From: Candidatus Bathyarchaeota archaeon
Lineage (GTDB): Archaea > Thermoproteota > Bathyarchaeia > Bathyarchaeales > Bathycorpusculaceae
Assembly (NCBI GenBank): GCA_026014745.1
Contig: JAOZHS010000001.1
Span: 868,001 to 932,000 of the forward strand
DNA: 64,000 bases
Direction of reading: 5' to 3'
Position 1 is the first letter of the stretch; every line of letters begins with the position of its first letter. Both the position numbers and the translations under genes were made by a program. The notes under the pieces were generated by a model. The model was not told where the DNA came from. It saw only the letters and a list, made by a program, of their open reading frames with translations, and searched no databases. Shown piece by piece: positions 25,665-35,285 of this stretch.

Positions 25665-27294
25665 AGAAGGAGAACCACATGTGGAATCGGTTCCATGAGA
25701 ACATGTTCCATATGTTCCATTGACAGTGGTATGTTGGTATGTGGCGTGGTATCCATGTATTTCCTGGCTGGTTTGGTGAAGTGGTTGGTGTTGGAGTTGG
25801 GTCTGTCGGGGTATCGGTTGGGGTGGGTGTTGTGGTTGGTTTAGTTGTAGGTGTAGGCGTCTGTGTTGTTGTTGGAGTGGGGGTGGGGTTGGGGGTTGGA
25901 GTCGAGGTTGGGGTAGACGTTGGGGTGGAAGTCGGCGTTGGGGTCGGTGTTGCAGTCGGTGAGGGCGTGGGGGTTGTGGGGTTGGAGGGGGGACCGTTGT
26001 AAGCGTTGATGTATGCTTGACCCATAGTGTTTGGTGTGTAGTTTGTGCCCGTAGAAAGCATGGTTTCGCTTGAATAAGCGGGTCCTAAGCCTGCGTCGCT
26101 GAGCCAGTAGTATGCGCCTGCGCCTATGCCTAAGTCGCGTTGTGCTAAGACGAGGTTTTGCCACCAAGTGTAGTCGGCTTGTCTGTTGCTTGATGCGATG
26201 AGGCAGGAGCCTTCTTCGTTGATGACTAGGGGTGCGGTGACGCCCATGCTGTTGATGCCTGTTTGAATCTGTGTTTTAAGGGTGTTGTAGTCGGTTGCCC
26301 AGTAGGAGGTTAGGTCGCTTGGTGCGTGGTAATAGAAGTGTGTGGTGTAGACAATGTTTGTTGGGTGGATGGCGTCGTTGATTTGTTTTGCGAAGCCTAA
26401 GGTTGCGCCGTAGCCGTTTGGCATCCAGCCCATGTGCCACTGCATCATGATTAGGTGGTTTGAGCCTGTGCCGCGGATGGCGTTGTACATTGTTTGGAGA
26501 TAGGTCATGTAGGATGAGGGTATCGGGTCAACGTCAGTGCCGGGTTGGGGTTCGTTCCATGCTTCAAAGATTGCGTTGGGGCAGTCTTTTAGTGTGGTTG
26601 CCATGTCGCTCCAGAACTTGCTCCAGAAGCCTTGTTCGTTGCCTGCGTAGCCTGCGTCGCTTAGGAATTTGGTTCCTACGCTGTCCCAGCCCATCATGGG
26701 TAGGCCTTGGGATCCTGCCATGTTTGGTGATGCATATTTGTCTGCGCCGAATGAACCAGAGTAGGGAGTTAGCATGTAGGGGACGATGTCAACGTAGATT
26801 CCGTATTTTGCTGCTTCATTGCAGAGGGTTTGCAAGTACGCTTTGGTGCTAATTGGGGTGGTTAGGTGCGAGTAGCTGCTATCTACCTGTGCTGGTACAA
26901 TGTTGTCTTGGTAGTACCAGCTTGGGAAGATAAAGACCCGAATCATGTTGACATGCCACTGTGACTGCATTGCGCTGAAGGTCTGGTCCATTACGGAGGT
27001 GGGGTTGTAGTTCCATTGATCCGCCCAAGAGTCTCCTCCGCTTGAGTCCCAAAGAATAAGGTCAGGCGCGAAGCCTGCAAGGCCTACGCCGCGGAGGTAA
27101 ACGACGTTTCCGTTAGCGTCAAGAATCTGTGCTCCTGACGTGTGAAGCGCCGTGGCTGTTGCTGCTTTTGCGGTAGGTGCCAATGACAGCGTTGATACCA
27201 TGCTGACGATGAAGATGGCGGTGAGGCAGAGAACCAGTGGCTTTGCGATTTTTCGTTTGTAGTGCAGATTTTTTCCAAATATGTTGGGTTTCAT
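25657..27294 (-). CDS. Secreted GH5 cellulase-like glycoside hydrolase with Pro/Thr linker
   Basis: 545 residues. A signal segment (about 15-45) precedes a GH5 barrel: LRGVGLAG at the entry, acid/base Glu248 in EAWNEPQPG, YYHAPS, and the nucleophile Glu in LVINEEGS (360-361). Residues about 437-515 are an almost pure Pro/Thr/Ser linker. The last 28 residues are neither a membrane helix nor a known binding module but rich in Trp, His, Phe and Met (CQWNIWNMFSWNRFHMWFSF). AGGAAGAG lies before the ATG. Expected to cleave beta-1,4-linked glucans or mannans outside the cell. Confidence 0.9.
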   Translation of the reverse strand: MKPNIFGKNLHYKRKIAKPLVLCLTAIFIVSMVSTLSLAPTAKAATATALHTSGAQILDANGNVVYLRGVGLAGFAPDLILWDSSGGDSWADQWNYNPTSVMDQTFSAMQSQWHVNMIRVFIFPSWYYQDNIVPAQVDSSYSHLTTPISTKAYLQTLCNEAAKYGIYVDIVPYMLTPYSGSFGADKYASPNMAGSQGLPMMGWDSVGTKFLSDAGYAGNEQGFWSKFWSDMATTLKDCPNAIFEAWNEPQPGTDVDPIPSSYMTYLQTMYNAIRGTGSNHLIMMQWHMGWMPNGYGATLGFAKQINDAIHPTNIVYTTHFYYHAPSDLTSYWATDYNTLKTQIQTGINSMGVTAPLVINEEGSCLIASSNRQADYTWWQNLVLAQRDLGIGAGAYYWLSDAGLGPAYSSETMLSTGTNYTPNTMGQAYINAYNGPPSNPTTPTPSPTATPTPTPTSTPTSTPTSTPTPNPTPTPTTTQTPTPTTKPTTTPTPTDTPTDPTPTPTTSPNQPGNTWIPRHIPTYHCQWNIWNMFSWNRFHMWFSFWR

Positions 27295-27556
27295 TTGTCT
27301 CTCTTCCTGAATTGAGAAACAACCTATTGGTTGAAGGTATTTTATGGCTTTTTGAAAAATCCATTAACGTGAATTAGTGAAGCCAAGCGCTCATTTTGCA
27401 AAGTCAAGTTAACAAGCTTGAGAAGCACAAAAACGTCTGCTGCTTTGCCAATTTTGCATTCAGTTAAAGAAAAAAAGGCAGATTAGCCCTCCTACAAGCG
27501 GAAAAGCACAAGTGTTATATGCTTAATGTCATTAAAAAAATCAGGAGGATTCAAAG

Positions 27557-28516
27557 TTGAAAAACAAGATTCTAGCTTTAAGTCTCCTTTTACTATTAGC
27601 AACCCTGATGATTGTCAGTGTTTCGCCGCCAGCTTCGGCTGCAGGAGAAGGACAATGGATAACCGCGTATACAATTGAAGATGCGTCAACTGGGGAACCA
27701 CTGGTAGAATACAACTCCGCTACTGGAGTTAACGAAACCTATTCGCCTGTGTTACCTGGCGCAGACATCAAAGTTACCTTTACCATCGACGTGTTTGCCT
27801 CAGGTTCAGGCAACCTCAAACTTACAACCTCCCTAACAAAATCGGCTTCTCACCCTAACGGCTACTGGGAACTGCTAACTGACGACTATGACTTGGGTCC
27901 TGACTATAACCCGGCATCTAAATCAACTGAATTCAACTGGGACGTCGGAACCTTCGATATGGCATTATACGGCACCGTTCCAAGCACCACTTCAAAAACT
28001 GCTAAAACCGTTAACGTTGTGACTCTGACTAGTGAAGCAGGCGGAGCAGCCATCGACCAAATTAGCGTGCAAGCCACCAGCGCCGGATTAGCTGCCTTCA
28101 ACTCCCTCTACAGTAAGCAAGAAGACAAACTCCAAACACTCATAGACGGTGGAGTCGCCAAAGGTTACATCGACATCTACACCAACGTGCTCAACGCTTC
28201 CAAAGCCATCGCCAACAGCGGAAACGTCGAAGAAGCAATGGCACTCCTAAACGGACTTAACGTTGCAAACGAGCCTGTTTCGTCCACAATGGAGACGTTG
28301 TTCTTGCCAATAGTTGTCGTGTTGGCTGTTGTAGCGGTTATATTTGTGGTATTGTTCATGCGGATCAGAGGTAAAGTTAGTTACTTCCAGCTTGTGGTGG
28401 AAGACCAAATCAAGGACTTAGAGGGCTTAACGCTAAGAGCTTCAAAGATTGATCGTTCTATGTCATCAAGTTTAGAATCCATTAAAGACCGTCTAAAAAA
28501 CCTCGTTGGGATGTGA
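27557..28516 (+). CDS. Surface protein with one membrane helix and cytoplasmic helical tail, linked to tubulin-like gene
   Basis: 319 residues from TTG 27557 (strong AGGAGG 8 bases upstream). A signal peptide (1-28) precedes an extracellular beta-rich domain (about 30-175), a helical stretch (about 180-240), a membrane helix (LFLPIVVVLAVVAVIFVVLF, about 246-266) and a cytoplasmic coiled tail (VSYFQLVVEDQIKDLEGLTL ... SSSLESIKDRLKNLVGM). The TGA overlaps the GTG that starts the tubulin-like gene, so the two are translationally coupled. Inference: membrane receptor or anchor for that filament protein. Confidence 0.8.
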   Translation: MKNKILALSLLLLLATLMIVSVSPPASAAGEGQWITAYTIEDASTGEPLVEYNSATGVNETYSPVLPGADIKVTFTIDVFASGSGNLKLTTSLTKSASHPNGYWELLTDDYDLGPDYNPASKSTEFNWDVGTFDMALYGTVPSTTSKTAKTVNVVTLTSEAGGAAIDQISVQATSAGLAAFNSLYSKQEDKLQTLIDGGVAKGYIDIYTNVLNASKAIANSGNVEEAMALLNGLNVANEPVSSTMETLFLPIVVVLAVVAVIFVVLFMRIRGKVSYFQLVVEDQIKDLEGLTLRASKIDRSMSSSLESIKDRLKNLVGM

Positions 28517-31216
28517 TAGCATACGAGAATCTACCAAAACAGTGTACAGCTCATAGGGCTTGGTTCAGCTGGAACTAACATAGTAGAAACTTTCCTGACC
28601 AACAAAAAAACCCGCGAACTAGTTGGGAATGACCTTACCCGTCTTTCCCTTTTGGCAATCGACATTGCTGACCCTGAAATCCGCAGCCTCCAAGAAACCC
28701 ATGAGCAAATACAACGACAGATGATAAAAGCAGGCATACCCCGTGAACGCATGCGCCTTATCGCGCAGTCCGTCAAGTTCCCCACTGCCGAAGCAATGTT
28801 TGACTTCATCAACCAGAAATATGGTGAATACCTCATAGGGGAAGGCTCAAAGCTAGAAAACTTTGTTCCTTGGCTCCAAAGCACAATGGCCATTCCTCCT
28901 ATGGCTGGCGGGGCAGGACGCAGACGCGCACTTGCCAAAGCTATCTACGCCTTAAACTATTACCAACTCGGAATCATCCGAAACGCCATAAACTCTTTCA
29001 AAGAACAGGCGCTTTCATCAATTGTCACCCCCACGGTGGCTGTGGTTTACGGTTTAGGCGGAGGAACTGGCAGCGGAGTATTCTTCGACTTCGTTAAACA
29101 CCTTCGAAAAGTTTTAGGCTCAGGCGTCGCCATAATCGCGTTTGTCATTACCCCCTGTGGCGGAGATGACCCCCCAGCAAAAGGTTGCTCCTCCTTTGTC
29201 GCCTTAAACGAACTCAACCTCATGCTCAACAAAGACTACAACGAATACGTCATCAAAGAATTCGGCGAACCCTACCGCAACCCCCTCAACGCACTCATCT
29301 ATTTACCCTTGCTCCCTGCATTCTCCAAAGTCGGCAACATCGTGAGTGCTCGACGGGAAATGGACGAAATGGTTGTGGACTTGCTTTATGTGCTGATGGA
29401 CTTTGACTTAGCAGACCTCTTAGGCGGCATAGGCACCGAAGTCGGCTTAACTAACAACTCTGCACACACCTTAGGCATGACCAAAGTCATTTACCCCGTT
29501 GAAGACTACATCCTTGCCTACAAACTCAAATTTGAATCCATGCAGATGCTTCAAGACTCCCGCAAAGAAAAACTGGACATACTCGACGAAATAAACAGCG
29601 TCATAAAAGTCGACAGCGACGTAACTCGGGAACTCTTCAAGAATTACCTCATCAAAGCAGGCACCTTTAACGAGGACCAATTTGACGACAAACTCAAAAC
29701 CATCATAAACAGCAACCCACGCCTCGAAGACGATACTATCCTGCACGTGAAGGGTGTAGAAATCCAAGTTAAAAACTGGATAAACGACATCATGCAGTTC
29801 CTAGCTACCATCAAGCTCATGGGCAAGACTGGTCCCATCGAGCAATCCATCATTGACTTAACCCTTAAAAAAGAGGGCACACGCAAGATGGATAACCTCG
29901 AATCGCTGCTTACCAACCTCACCAAGACCTATCTGGACTTTTTCGATAAGAAAGCCCAAATCGTAGAACGCCTCAACCAACTCATACCCAGCTCGCAAAT
30001 CTTCACATTAAGACAAAAGAAGGTACTCGGAGACCTCGTCAACATCGCCGAACTCGCCGATAAATCGCTAAGAATCCTCAAATTCTACGATGAAACCCGC
30101 TACGTCACCGACGCGCTTTTACGCTACTATGAAGCGCTGCCCGAATGTCAGGCAGAAATCCAAGAGCTAAAAGACATCCAAAACGAACTCGCCACCATCT
30201 ACCTAATCATCCAACTTATGCTGCGAACACCCTCTGACGAAGTCAGAATGATCGATGAACACCTCACATACATCAACGAAATCCTCGACAGACGCCTGCA
30301 GAAACGTGGCGACTTCGACAATGAAGTCATGCGCGTCCAAGAAATCAAGAAACGCAAAGAATTCGATAAAACAAAGCTGGAACGCCAAGTCCGCAAATTC
30401 TTAAGTAGCAAACGCTACGCCCGCGAGCAGCTCCTCGGCATCGACCGTGAACTCAAACGCGTCGAACAGGAAGAAGCCTTCGCGCTTGAGAACTTAGACA
30501 AAGTTGACAACACCATTAAGCTCTACGAGAAACTCTCTAAACGCTTTGAGTTGGTGGCTGAATATCGTAAGCGCCTCAACAAAATCGTTGACCTGCATGA
30601 TGAATACAAGGCAAAAATCGCCGAGATTGTCGCGCCGAAACGTTACTTCGAGAAGAACGCTGACCTCACCGAGCGGGAACAACTCAAAATCATCTTCAAA
30701 ATCCTAACCGAGCAAGAAGAGAACCTTACCCGAGATGTCATCTACAAAGACATCCTAGACTTAGACCACTTCAAAGACTACATGAAGAGTGTTGTCCGCG
30801 CTTTCAAAACACCCAGCATCATGGGCTTCAAACCAACCTACAAAACTGACTACCTCTGGGTCACCATCGCTACACCGCCCAAAATGTGGACCGAAGACAT
30901 GTCACAGGAAATCTACACTTCCCTTGCAGGCTACGTTACCAGCGAAGTCAGCAGAACCGTTACTGTTCGTGTACTTGAGTCACGTGACGAATGGATAACC
31001 CGCATCATGGTTGTTGCAGGACGCGGTAAACCCGAAGACATGGAAGCCTTCGACGAAATGCAGTTACTGTTCAGCAAATCCAGCGACTTCGAACGCTACC
31101 TCTCACGCAGCTATCTACTTGAACACGGCGTACACGCAGGGCAAATCATCAAAAAACTCGAATATCTCAACGGCAACGTCAACGGCTCAAGCCAACCAAA
31201 CAACAATAAACGATAA
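28513..31216 (+). CDS. Large tubulin/FtsZ-superfamily GTPase with helical C-terminal extension (start disrupted by one-base frameshift)
   Basis: About 900 residues if read from GTG 28513 with one A removed from the AAAA run at 28536-28539. Nucleotide motifs follow in order: GLGSAGTN (about 15-22), AGGAGRRRA (about 131-139), tubulin signature GGGTGSG (182-188), and a T7-like loop DFDLADL with Asp 298 and Asp 301 matching the catalytic FtsZ NxDxAD positions. From about 340 to 800 it is mostly long helices (QRGDFDNEVMRVQEIKKRKE style coiled coil); a compact C-terminal domain (about 800-880) precedes a polar tail. Without the correction the first usable start is TTG 28652, which omits the G-loop. 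FtsZ is about 370 residues, so over 500 are extra. Close to FtsZ-like families proposed for membrane remodelling; not a normal FtsZ or CetZ. Confidence 0.85.
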
Positions 31217-31224
31217 TAATCCAC

Positions 31225-31256
31225 GCAGCTTTTTGCTGCCTCCCTTAATTTTTATT
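31225..31256 (+). terminator. Hairpin terminator of the tubulin-like gene
   Basis: GCAGC-TTTTT-GCTGC is a perfect 5-bp stem just after the stop at 31216, followed by CTCCCTTAATTTTTATTTTA. It separates the tubulin-like gene from the convergent degenerate paralogue. Confidence 0.6.
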
Positions 31257-31339
31257 TTAGCAATTAGACATAGACGCAAGTCTGTTTCTGCAGAATATGA
31301 CTTGAGGGAGCGATAACTATCTAAAAAGAGTGCTTAACT

Positions 31340-32746
31340 CTATTTAGCCGCTGTTTTTCTTGCTCTGGACGTACGTTTAGGTTTGGTTGCGGTTTTCTTT
31401 GGTTTGGTTTTTTCTTGAGTAGGTTGCGTCTCGGCTTTTTTGGTTCGGCGGCTGCGTTTAGGCTTCTCCGGGGCAGTTTCAGTTTCCATGCTTTGGGGCG
31501 CTGCAACTTGGGCTTCTACTGTTGGCGTCGGTGCAATTGGCTCCTCTGGTATATTTGGCTCTTCAGGGAGCGGGGGCGCTGGCACTTCTACAGGTTGTTC
31601 TTTTGGTGCCTCCGCAGGTGGCGCGGGTTGGGTTATTTGAATTACCTGCCAATCATCCGTAATCCAGCCCTTTTCAACGGCTTGGGTTTTGAGGGCTGCC
31701 GATTTCTTCTCTAACTCGGAAAACAACGGCGATGTGTCAAATCCGCCTATGAATAGTGCGATGTCAATGCGGTCGGTTAAATCTTGGGTGTAGATGGGTT
31801 CGGTTATGTAGATGGATTTGAGTTTCGCTTTATCCTTGAACCAGTCGGCTATGGTTAGCTCGATTTTGCCTACGGGTAGCTTGTCTTTGAGATTTAACGG
31901 CAGACGAATTAGACCATAGAGAACAGTGGCTGTGGAGAGGTCAAAGCCTGTGAAGGGCTTAAGCATGGCGGTGTTTAGCATGTTTTCTATGTTGCCATAG
32001 ATTTTGAGGCTGGCACCCGTTATAAGTATAGGCGTGAAGAGTTGATTGCCGAAGTTTTTGGATAACTCGGAAACTTCATCCACCAAAGTGTCTTTACTTA
32101 TGCACATATTCACCAAATAGTTTGCGACGGTGCTGCCTTTGATGGGTTTTCCCTGTCGGTCTACCCCCTGATAGCTTTCGAGGAGGTCACGGTCCATCAG
32201 CAGAACAGTTGCGCCCTCTATGGTTTGGCAAGCTTGCAACGCCGCGAAGGTGTTGAATTGGGCGTCTGCAGGCTGCACACGCGAAGGCAAAACCGCTATC
32301 CCCAACGCATCCTGATTGAGGGTTTTTAGCTTCTTTATATTAGTGGGCAGGGCTGCGGAGCCAATGCCATCCCAGACCGACGCGAAAACCACCGCGCCAT
32401 GTAGCTTCTCGATTGACCTCTTTTTTAGGCTCTCAAGGATGGTTTCATCGCTTGTAAGCGCTGGTTGTATGTTGTAATAGAAGTGGGTTTCGACTTTTTG
32501 GTCTTCAAACCCTAAAATGTGATGTACATAGAATCCTCGGGGAATCATTCGGTAGATTTCGTCGCCGTCTTTTTCTACCAAAATGGGCAGTGGTCCACCT
32601 TTGCTGATTGTGGGGCCCCTTAAAAGCAGTTTAATGGGGTATTCTCCTGCGCATATAACGGCTTGTTTAGGTAAAAGCGGCTTAAGCGATTCAATATGTT
32701 TCTCTACGCTTGCCAGTATGTTAAAACTGCCTTTTCCATCTTTCAT
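31340..32746 (-). CDS. Degenerate tubulin/FtsZ-like protein with Pro- and Lys/Arg-rich tail
   Basis: 468 residues. The middle part resembles the FtsZ core: VVFASVWDGIGSAALPTN (119-136) at the place of the GGGTGSG loop, then LGIAVLPSRVQPADAQFNTF, and ATVLLMDRDLLES (179-191), like the FtsZ run ending in IVIPNDRLLE; TGFDLSTATVLYG (266-278) sits where T7 should be. The N-terminal G-loop is missing and the Gly-rich loop altered, so GTP binding is unlikely. Residues about 371-430 are Pro/Glu-rich and 430-468 strongly basic (KRTSRARKTAAK), as in DNA- or acid-surface-binding tails. Convergent with the active-looking paralogue and divergent from the membrane protein. Confidence 0.75.
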   Translation of the reverse strand: MKDGKGSFNILASVEKHIESLKPLLPKQAVICAGEYPIKLLLRGPTISKGGPLPILVEKDGDEIYRMIPRGFYVHHILGFEDQKVETHFYYNIQPALTSDETILESLKKRSIEKLHGAVVFASVWDGIGSAALPTNIKKLKTLNQDALGIAVLPSRVQPADAQFNTFAALQACQTIEGATVLLMDRDLLESYQGVDRQGKPIKGSTVANYLVNMCISKDTLVDEVSELSKNFGNQLFTPILITGASLKIYGNIENMLNTAMLKPFTGFDLSTATVLYGLIRLPLNLKDKLPVGKIELTIADWFKDKAKLKSIYITEPIYTQDLTDRIDIALFIGGFDTSPLFSELEKKSAALKTQAVEKGWITDDWQVIQITQPAPPAEAPKEQPVEVPAPPLPEEPNIPEEPIAPTPTVEAQVAAPQSMETETAPEKPKRSRRTKKAETQPTQEKTKPKKTATKPKRTSRARKTAAK

Positions 32747-32807
32747 CCGAGGTACCTACATAAGGTTTAAGAGCAGTTTACTCAAAATAAGGTTTTAGGT
32801 TGATCGC

Positions 32808-35225
32808 TTGACTAAGGCTCCCAAAAGACCTTCTGGTTTAAGTGTTTGGTACAACGCTTCAAAACAGAAACGAAAAGAAAAAGAAGAACAGCAACGCAAT
32901 CAGGAGCCAGGCTCACTGAAATGGCTCACCCTAATCATAACGCTAGTCGCCATGTCGGTGGGCATGTCGATTTTGCCCCTTTTTCCCCAGCCGCTTCCCA
33001 TATTCCTCGCTGTACTGGTAGCATTCATTACCTATCAGGTCCCCCGTGTTGGAATGCCAATTGGCGGCTTCATCCTCGGGTTAGGCTTACTCTATCATTT
33101 AGCCGAATTGTACTTCATCTCATTTTTAGGCGACACTGCCGTCCGAGTTGCATTCATCGTCATCTGGATGGCGCTTTTCATCATCCCCCCTGCTCTCTTT
33201 AACCGCTACAGAAGCGCCTTAGCCATCGACTTCGGTATCCTCGCGGTCGCAGCCCTTTTCTCCGCGCCTCTCTACTTCATGGCAATCCCTCTAATCATTG
33301 CTTCAGCGGTTTTCTTCAAAAAATACGTGGGCTTCACAGTCATCTACTATGTGTTGCTCTCGGTGCCCCTGCAAATTATGCAGTACTACCAATACACCGT
33401 GTTGCCAATAGTCGAAGATGAGTGGTGGCTTGAAGCAGGTTCCGCCCCGCCTCTGCTTGTCCCCCTAACCGACATCGCCAAAGACCTCAACATCTCCATG
33501 AGCCAATTTCGACTCTATGATGTGTCGCAGGCCTTCTACTCCATTGCTGGCCAAACCACTTGGACCCCTGACTGGAGCGGTCGCTCCATAGCAGACGCAG
33601 TTGTCCAATATCGCGACTCTATTCCCGGCATCTTGATGTTTGCGGTTATTGTAGTAGGATTGGCATTAACGCTGCTTTTCTTCACCAAATTCATGACCAA
33701 AGAAGGCATCATAGGCGTCAACGACAAATATTTCCTAATCTTCACCGCCACCATGGCAGCCGCCATCTTCTTCGTGCTGCTAAGCGCCCTACAGAAACCC
33801 CTAGCATTTACAGCCGACGTCAGCGCAACAACCATGGTGCTAGGAATCTTTGGTACCCTTCTGCTAACTTTGCCCGTGTTATTCATTGACACTTCGCCCA
33901 AACAGACCACTTCCTTTGCGGAAGTCAAAGAAAAAGCTGAGAAACTCAAAGCTGACCTAGACAAATTTGCAGCTCAACTTAACGTCGTAAAAGACGCCTT
34001 GCCCGTTGTGGTAGCTGGGCCTGAAGGTAAAGCGCTTCGAATTCAAGATTCCTTAAATGAGATACTCAAAAACATTGAACTCCGCAAATATGACCAAACT
34101 GACTTGGACCAGAAACTCAAAGACATCCAAACCCTAAACACAGAAAAAGACACCCTTGAAGCCGAAGTTAACCGTATCCTCACTGAATATCAAATCTCTG
34201 CCAACGGCGAATACTCTAATTGGGTCGGCAAACTCCGCACTGAATGTGGCATAAACATCCAAACCAGCTATGTACCCCAAATCCTCAAAGACCAAACCAT
34301 CGAGCAACGCGTTGAAGCTATCAAAACTGTGCTGGCGGCGGGCCGCTCGGTCACTCGTGAAACCATCGATGTTGTGGCCCCAATTTATGATATTATCCGA
34401 CCTCTCTATGACCCTAACTTGCCTGAGAAATGCCGCGCAGTTGAATACTCTAATCAGAAGTTGGCAACCAAAGAAGCTCCTTGGTTAGCTATTGATGCCC
34501 TCTACTTGGCACTGAACAATTGGCGGCGCCAGTATGGTGCGGACATTCAAACTTCGCTTAGGTACCTCAAGAAGTCCCTTGCGCCAATTGCAGCCCTGAA
34601 TGGTCAAGCGGATTTGTTGCCTGCAGTTTTTGGGGATGAAACTCCAAAAATCCTTGACTACGCCAAAAAAGCCGAAGGCATGCGGACGCTTACGGCGAAG
34701 CGGCTGGAGAAAGAAGAAATTAACATCCTCGATGTGGTCGCCTTCAAAGATGACATCCAAGCCTTCCTCGGCATGGCCAACGATGTGCTGCTGATGCTCT
34801 ACAAGCAGCTAATCGGTGAGGAGACTGACATTGATGAGTTGGTGCCCACTAAAGATTATCTTTGGGAGAAAAACCAAACTCTGGGCGAACGCCTCAAAAA
34901 AGCCACCACCCGTCTCTCCAACCCCAAGGACTACAAGATCAATCAAATCATGGAGAAACTCCCCGAGTACCTCTCATACGTAGATGAAGCCGTGCAGACT
35001 CTGTCGGTTTATAGTGAACGTAAAGAGTTCCTGCTAAACTACCCGCTTGCTGAAGCAGCCATACAACAACAGCTCCAAACCAAACAGCAACTAACCCCCA
35101 AAGACTTGCCTTTTAACCCGCAATTCGCAGGCGAATACCTACGTCTCTACTACACACAACGATATGGAGAATATGCGTTTGATAAGGACACGCAGGTGTT
35201 AACCCGCAGGCTCTCCCCCATTTAG
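32808..35225 (+). CDS. Polytopic membrane protein with large cytoplasmic helical domain, tubulin-like cluster
   Basis: 805 residues from TTG 32808. A basic N-terminal segment (KQKRKEKEEQQR) is followed by about nine to eleven membrane helices up to residue about 365, with one extracellular loop of about 90 residues (EDEWWLEAGSAPPLLVPLTD ... WTPDWSGRS). Residues about 370-805 are cytoplasmic and helical, with coiled coil at 372-480. No transporter signature is recognised. It is divergent from the degenerate tubulin-like gene with 61 bases between starts, so shared control is likely; the soluble part is a candidate docking site for the filament protein. Confidence 0.75.
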   Translation: MTKAPKRPSGLSVWYNASKQKRKEKEEQQRNQEPGSLKWLTLIITLVAMSVGMSILPLFPQPLPIFLAVLVAFITYQVPRVGMPIGGFILGLGLLYHLAELYFISFLGDTAVRVAFIVIWMALFIIPPALFNRYRSALAIDFGILAVAALFSAPLYFMAIPLIIASAVFFKKYVGFTVIYYVLLSVPLQIMQYYQYTVLPIVEDEWWLEAGSAPPLLVPLTDIAKDLNISMSQFRLYDVSQAFYSIAGQTTWTPDWSGRSIADAVVQYRDSIPGILMFAVIVVGLALTLLFFTKFMTKEGIIGVNDKYFLIFTATMAAAIFFVLLSALQKPLAFTADVSATTMVLGIFGTLLLTLPVLFIDTSPKQTTSFAEVKEKAEKLKADLDKFAAQLNVVKDALPVVVAGPEGKALRIQDSLNEILKNIELRKYDQTDLDQKLKDIQTLNTEKDTLEAEVNRILTEYQISANGEYSNWVGKLRTECGINIQTSYVPQILKDQTIEQRVEAIKTVLAAGRSVTRETIDVVAPIYDIIRPLYDPNLPEKCRAVEYSNQKLATKEAPWLAIDALYLALNNWRRQYGADIQTSLRYLKKSLAPIAALNGQADLLPAVFGDETPKILDYAKKAEGMRTLTAKRLEKEEINILDVVAFKDDIQAFLGMANDVLLMLYKQLIGEETDIDELVPTKDYLWEKNQTLGERLKKATTRLSNPKDYKINQIMEKLPEYLSYVDEAVQTLSVYSERKEFLLNYPLAEAAIQQQLQTKQQLTPKDLPFNPQFAGEYLRLYYTQRYGEYAFDKDTQVLTRRLSPI

Positions 35226-35285
35226 GGATTTACTCCTGAACCCACGGCTTTTTTGAGTTTTTCACGTATAAACAAAGAATTTGGG

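Noticed and set aside
25739-26002. 87-codon plus-strand frame rich in Val and Gly
   Set aside because: It is the antisense of the Pro/Thr linker of the GH5 gene; the composition follows from the repeated ACC/CCA codons.
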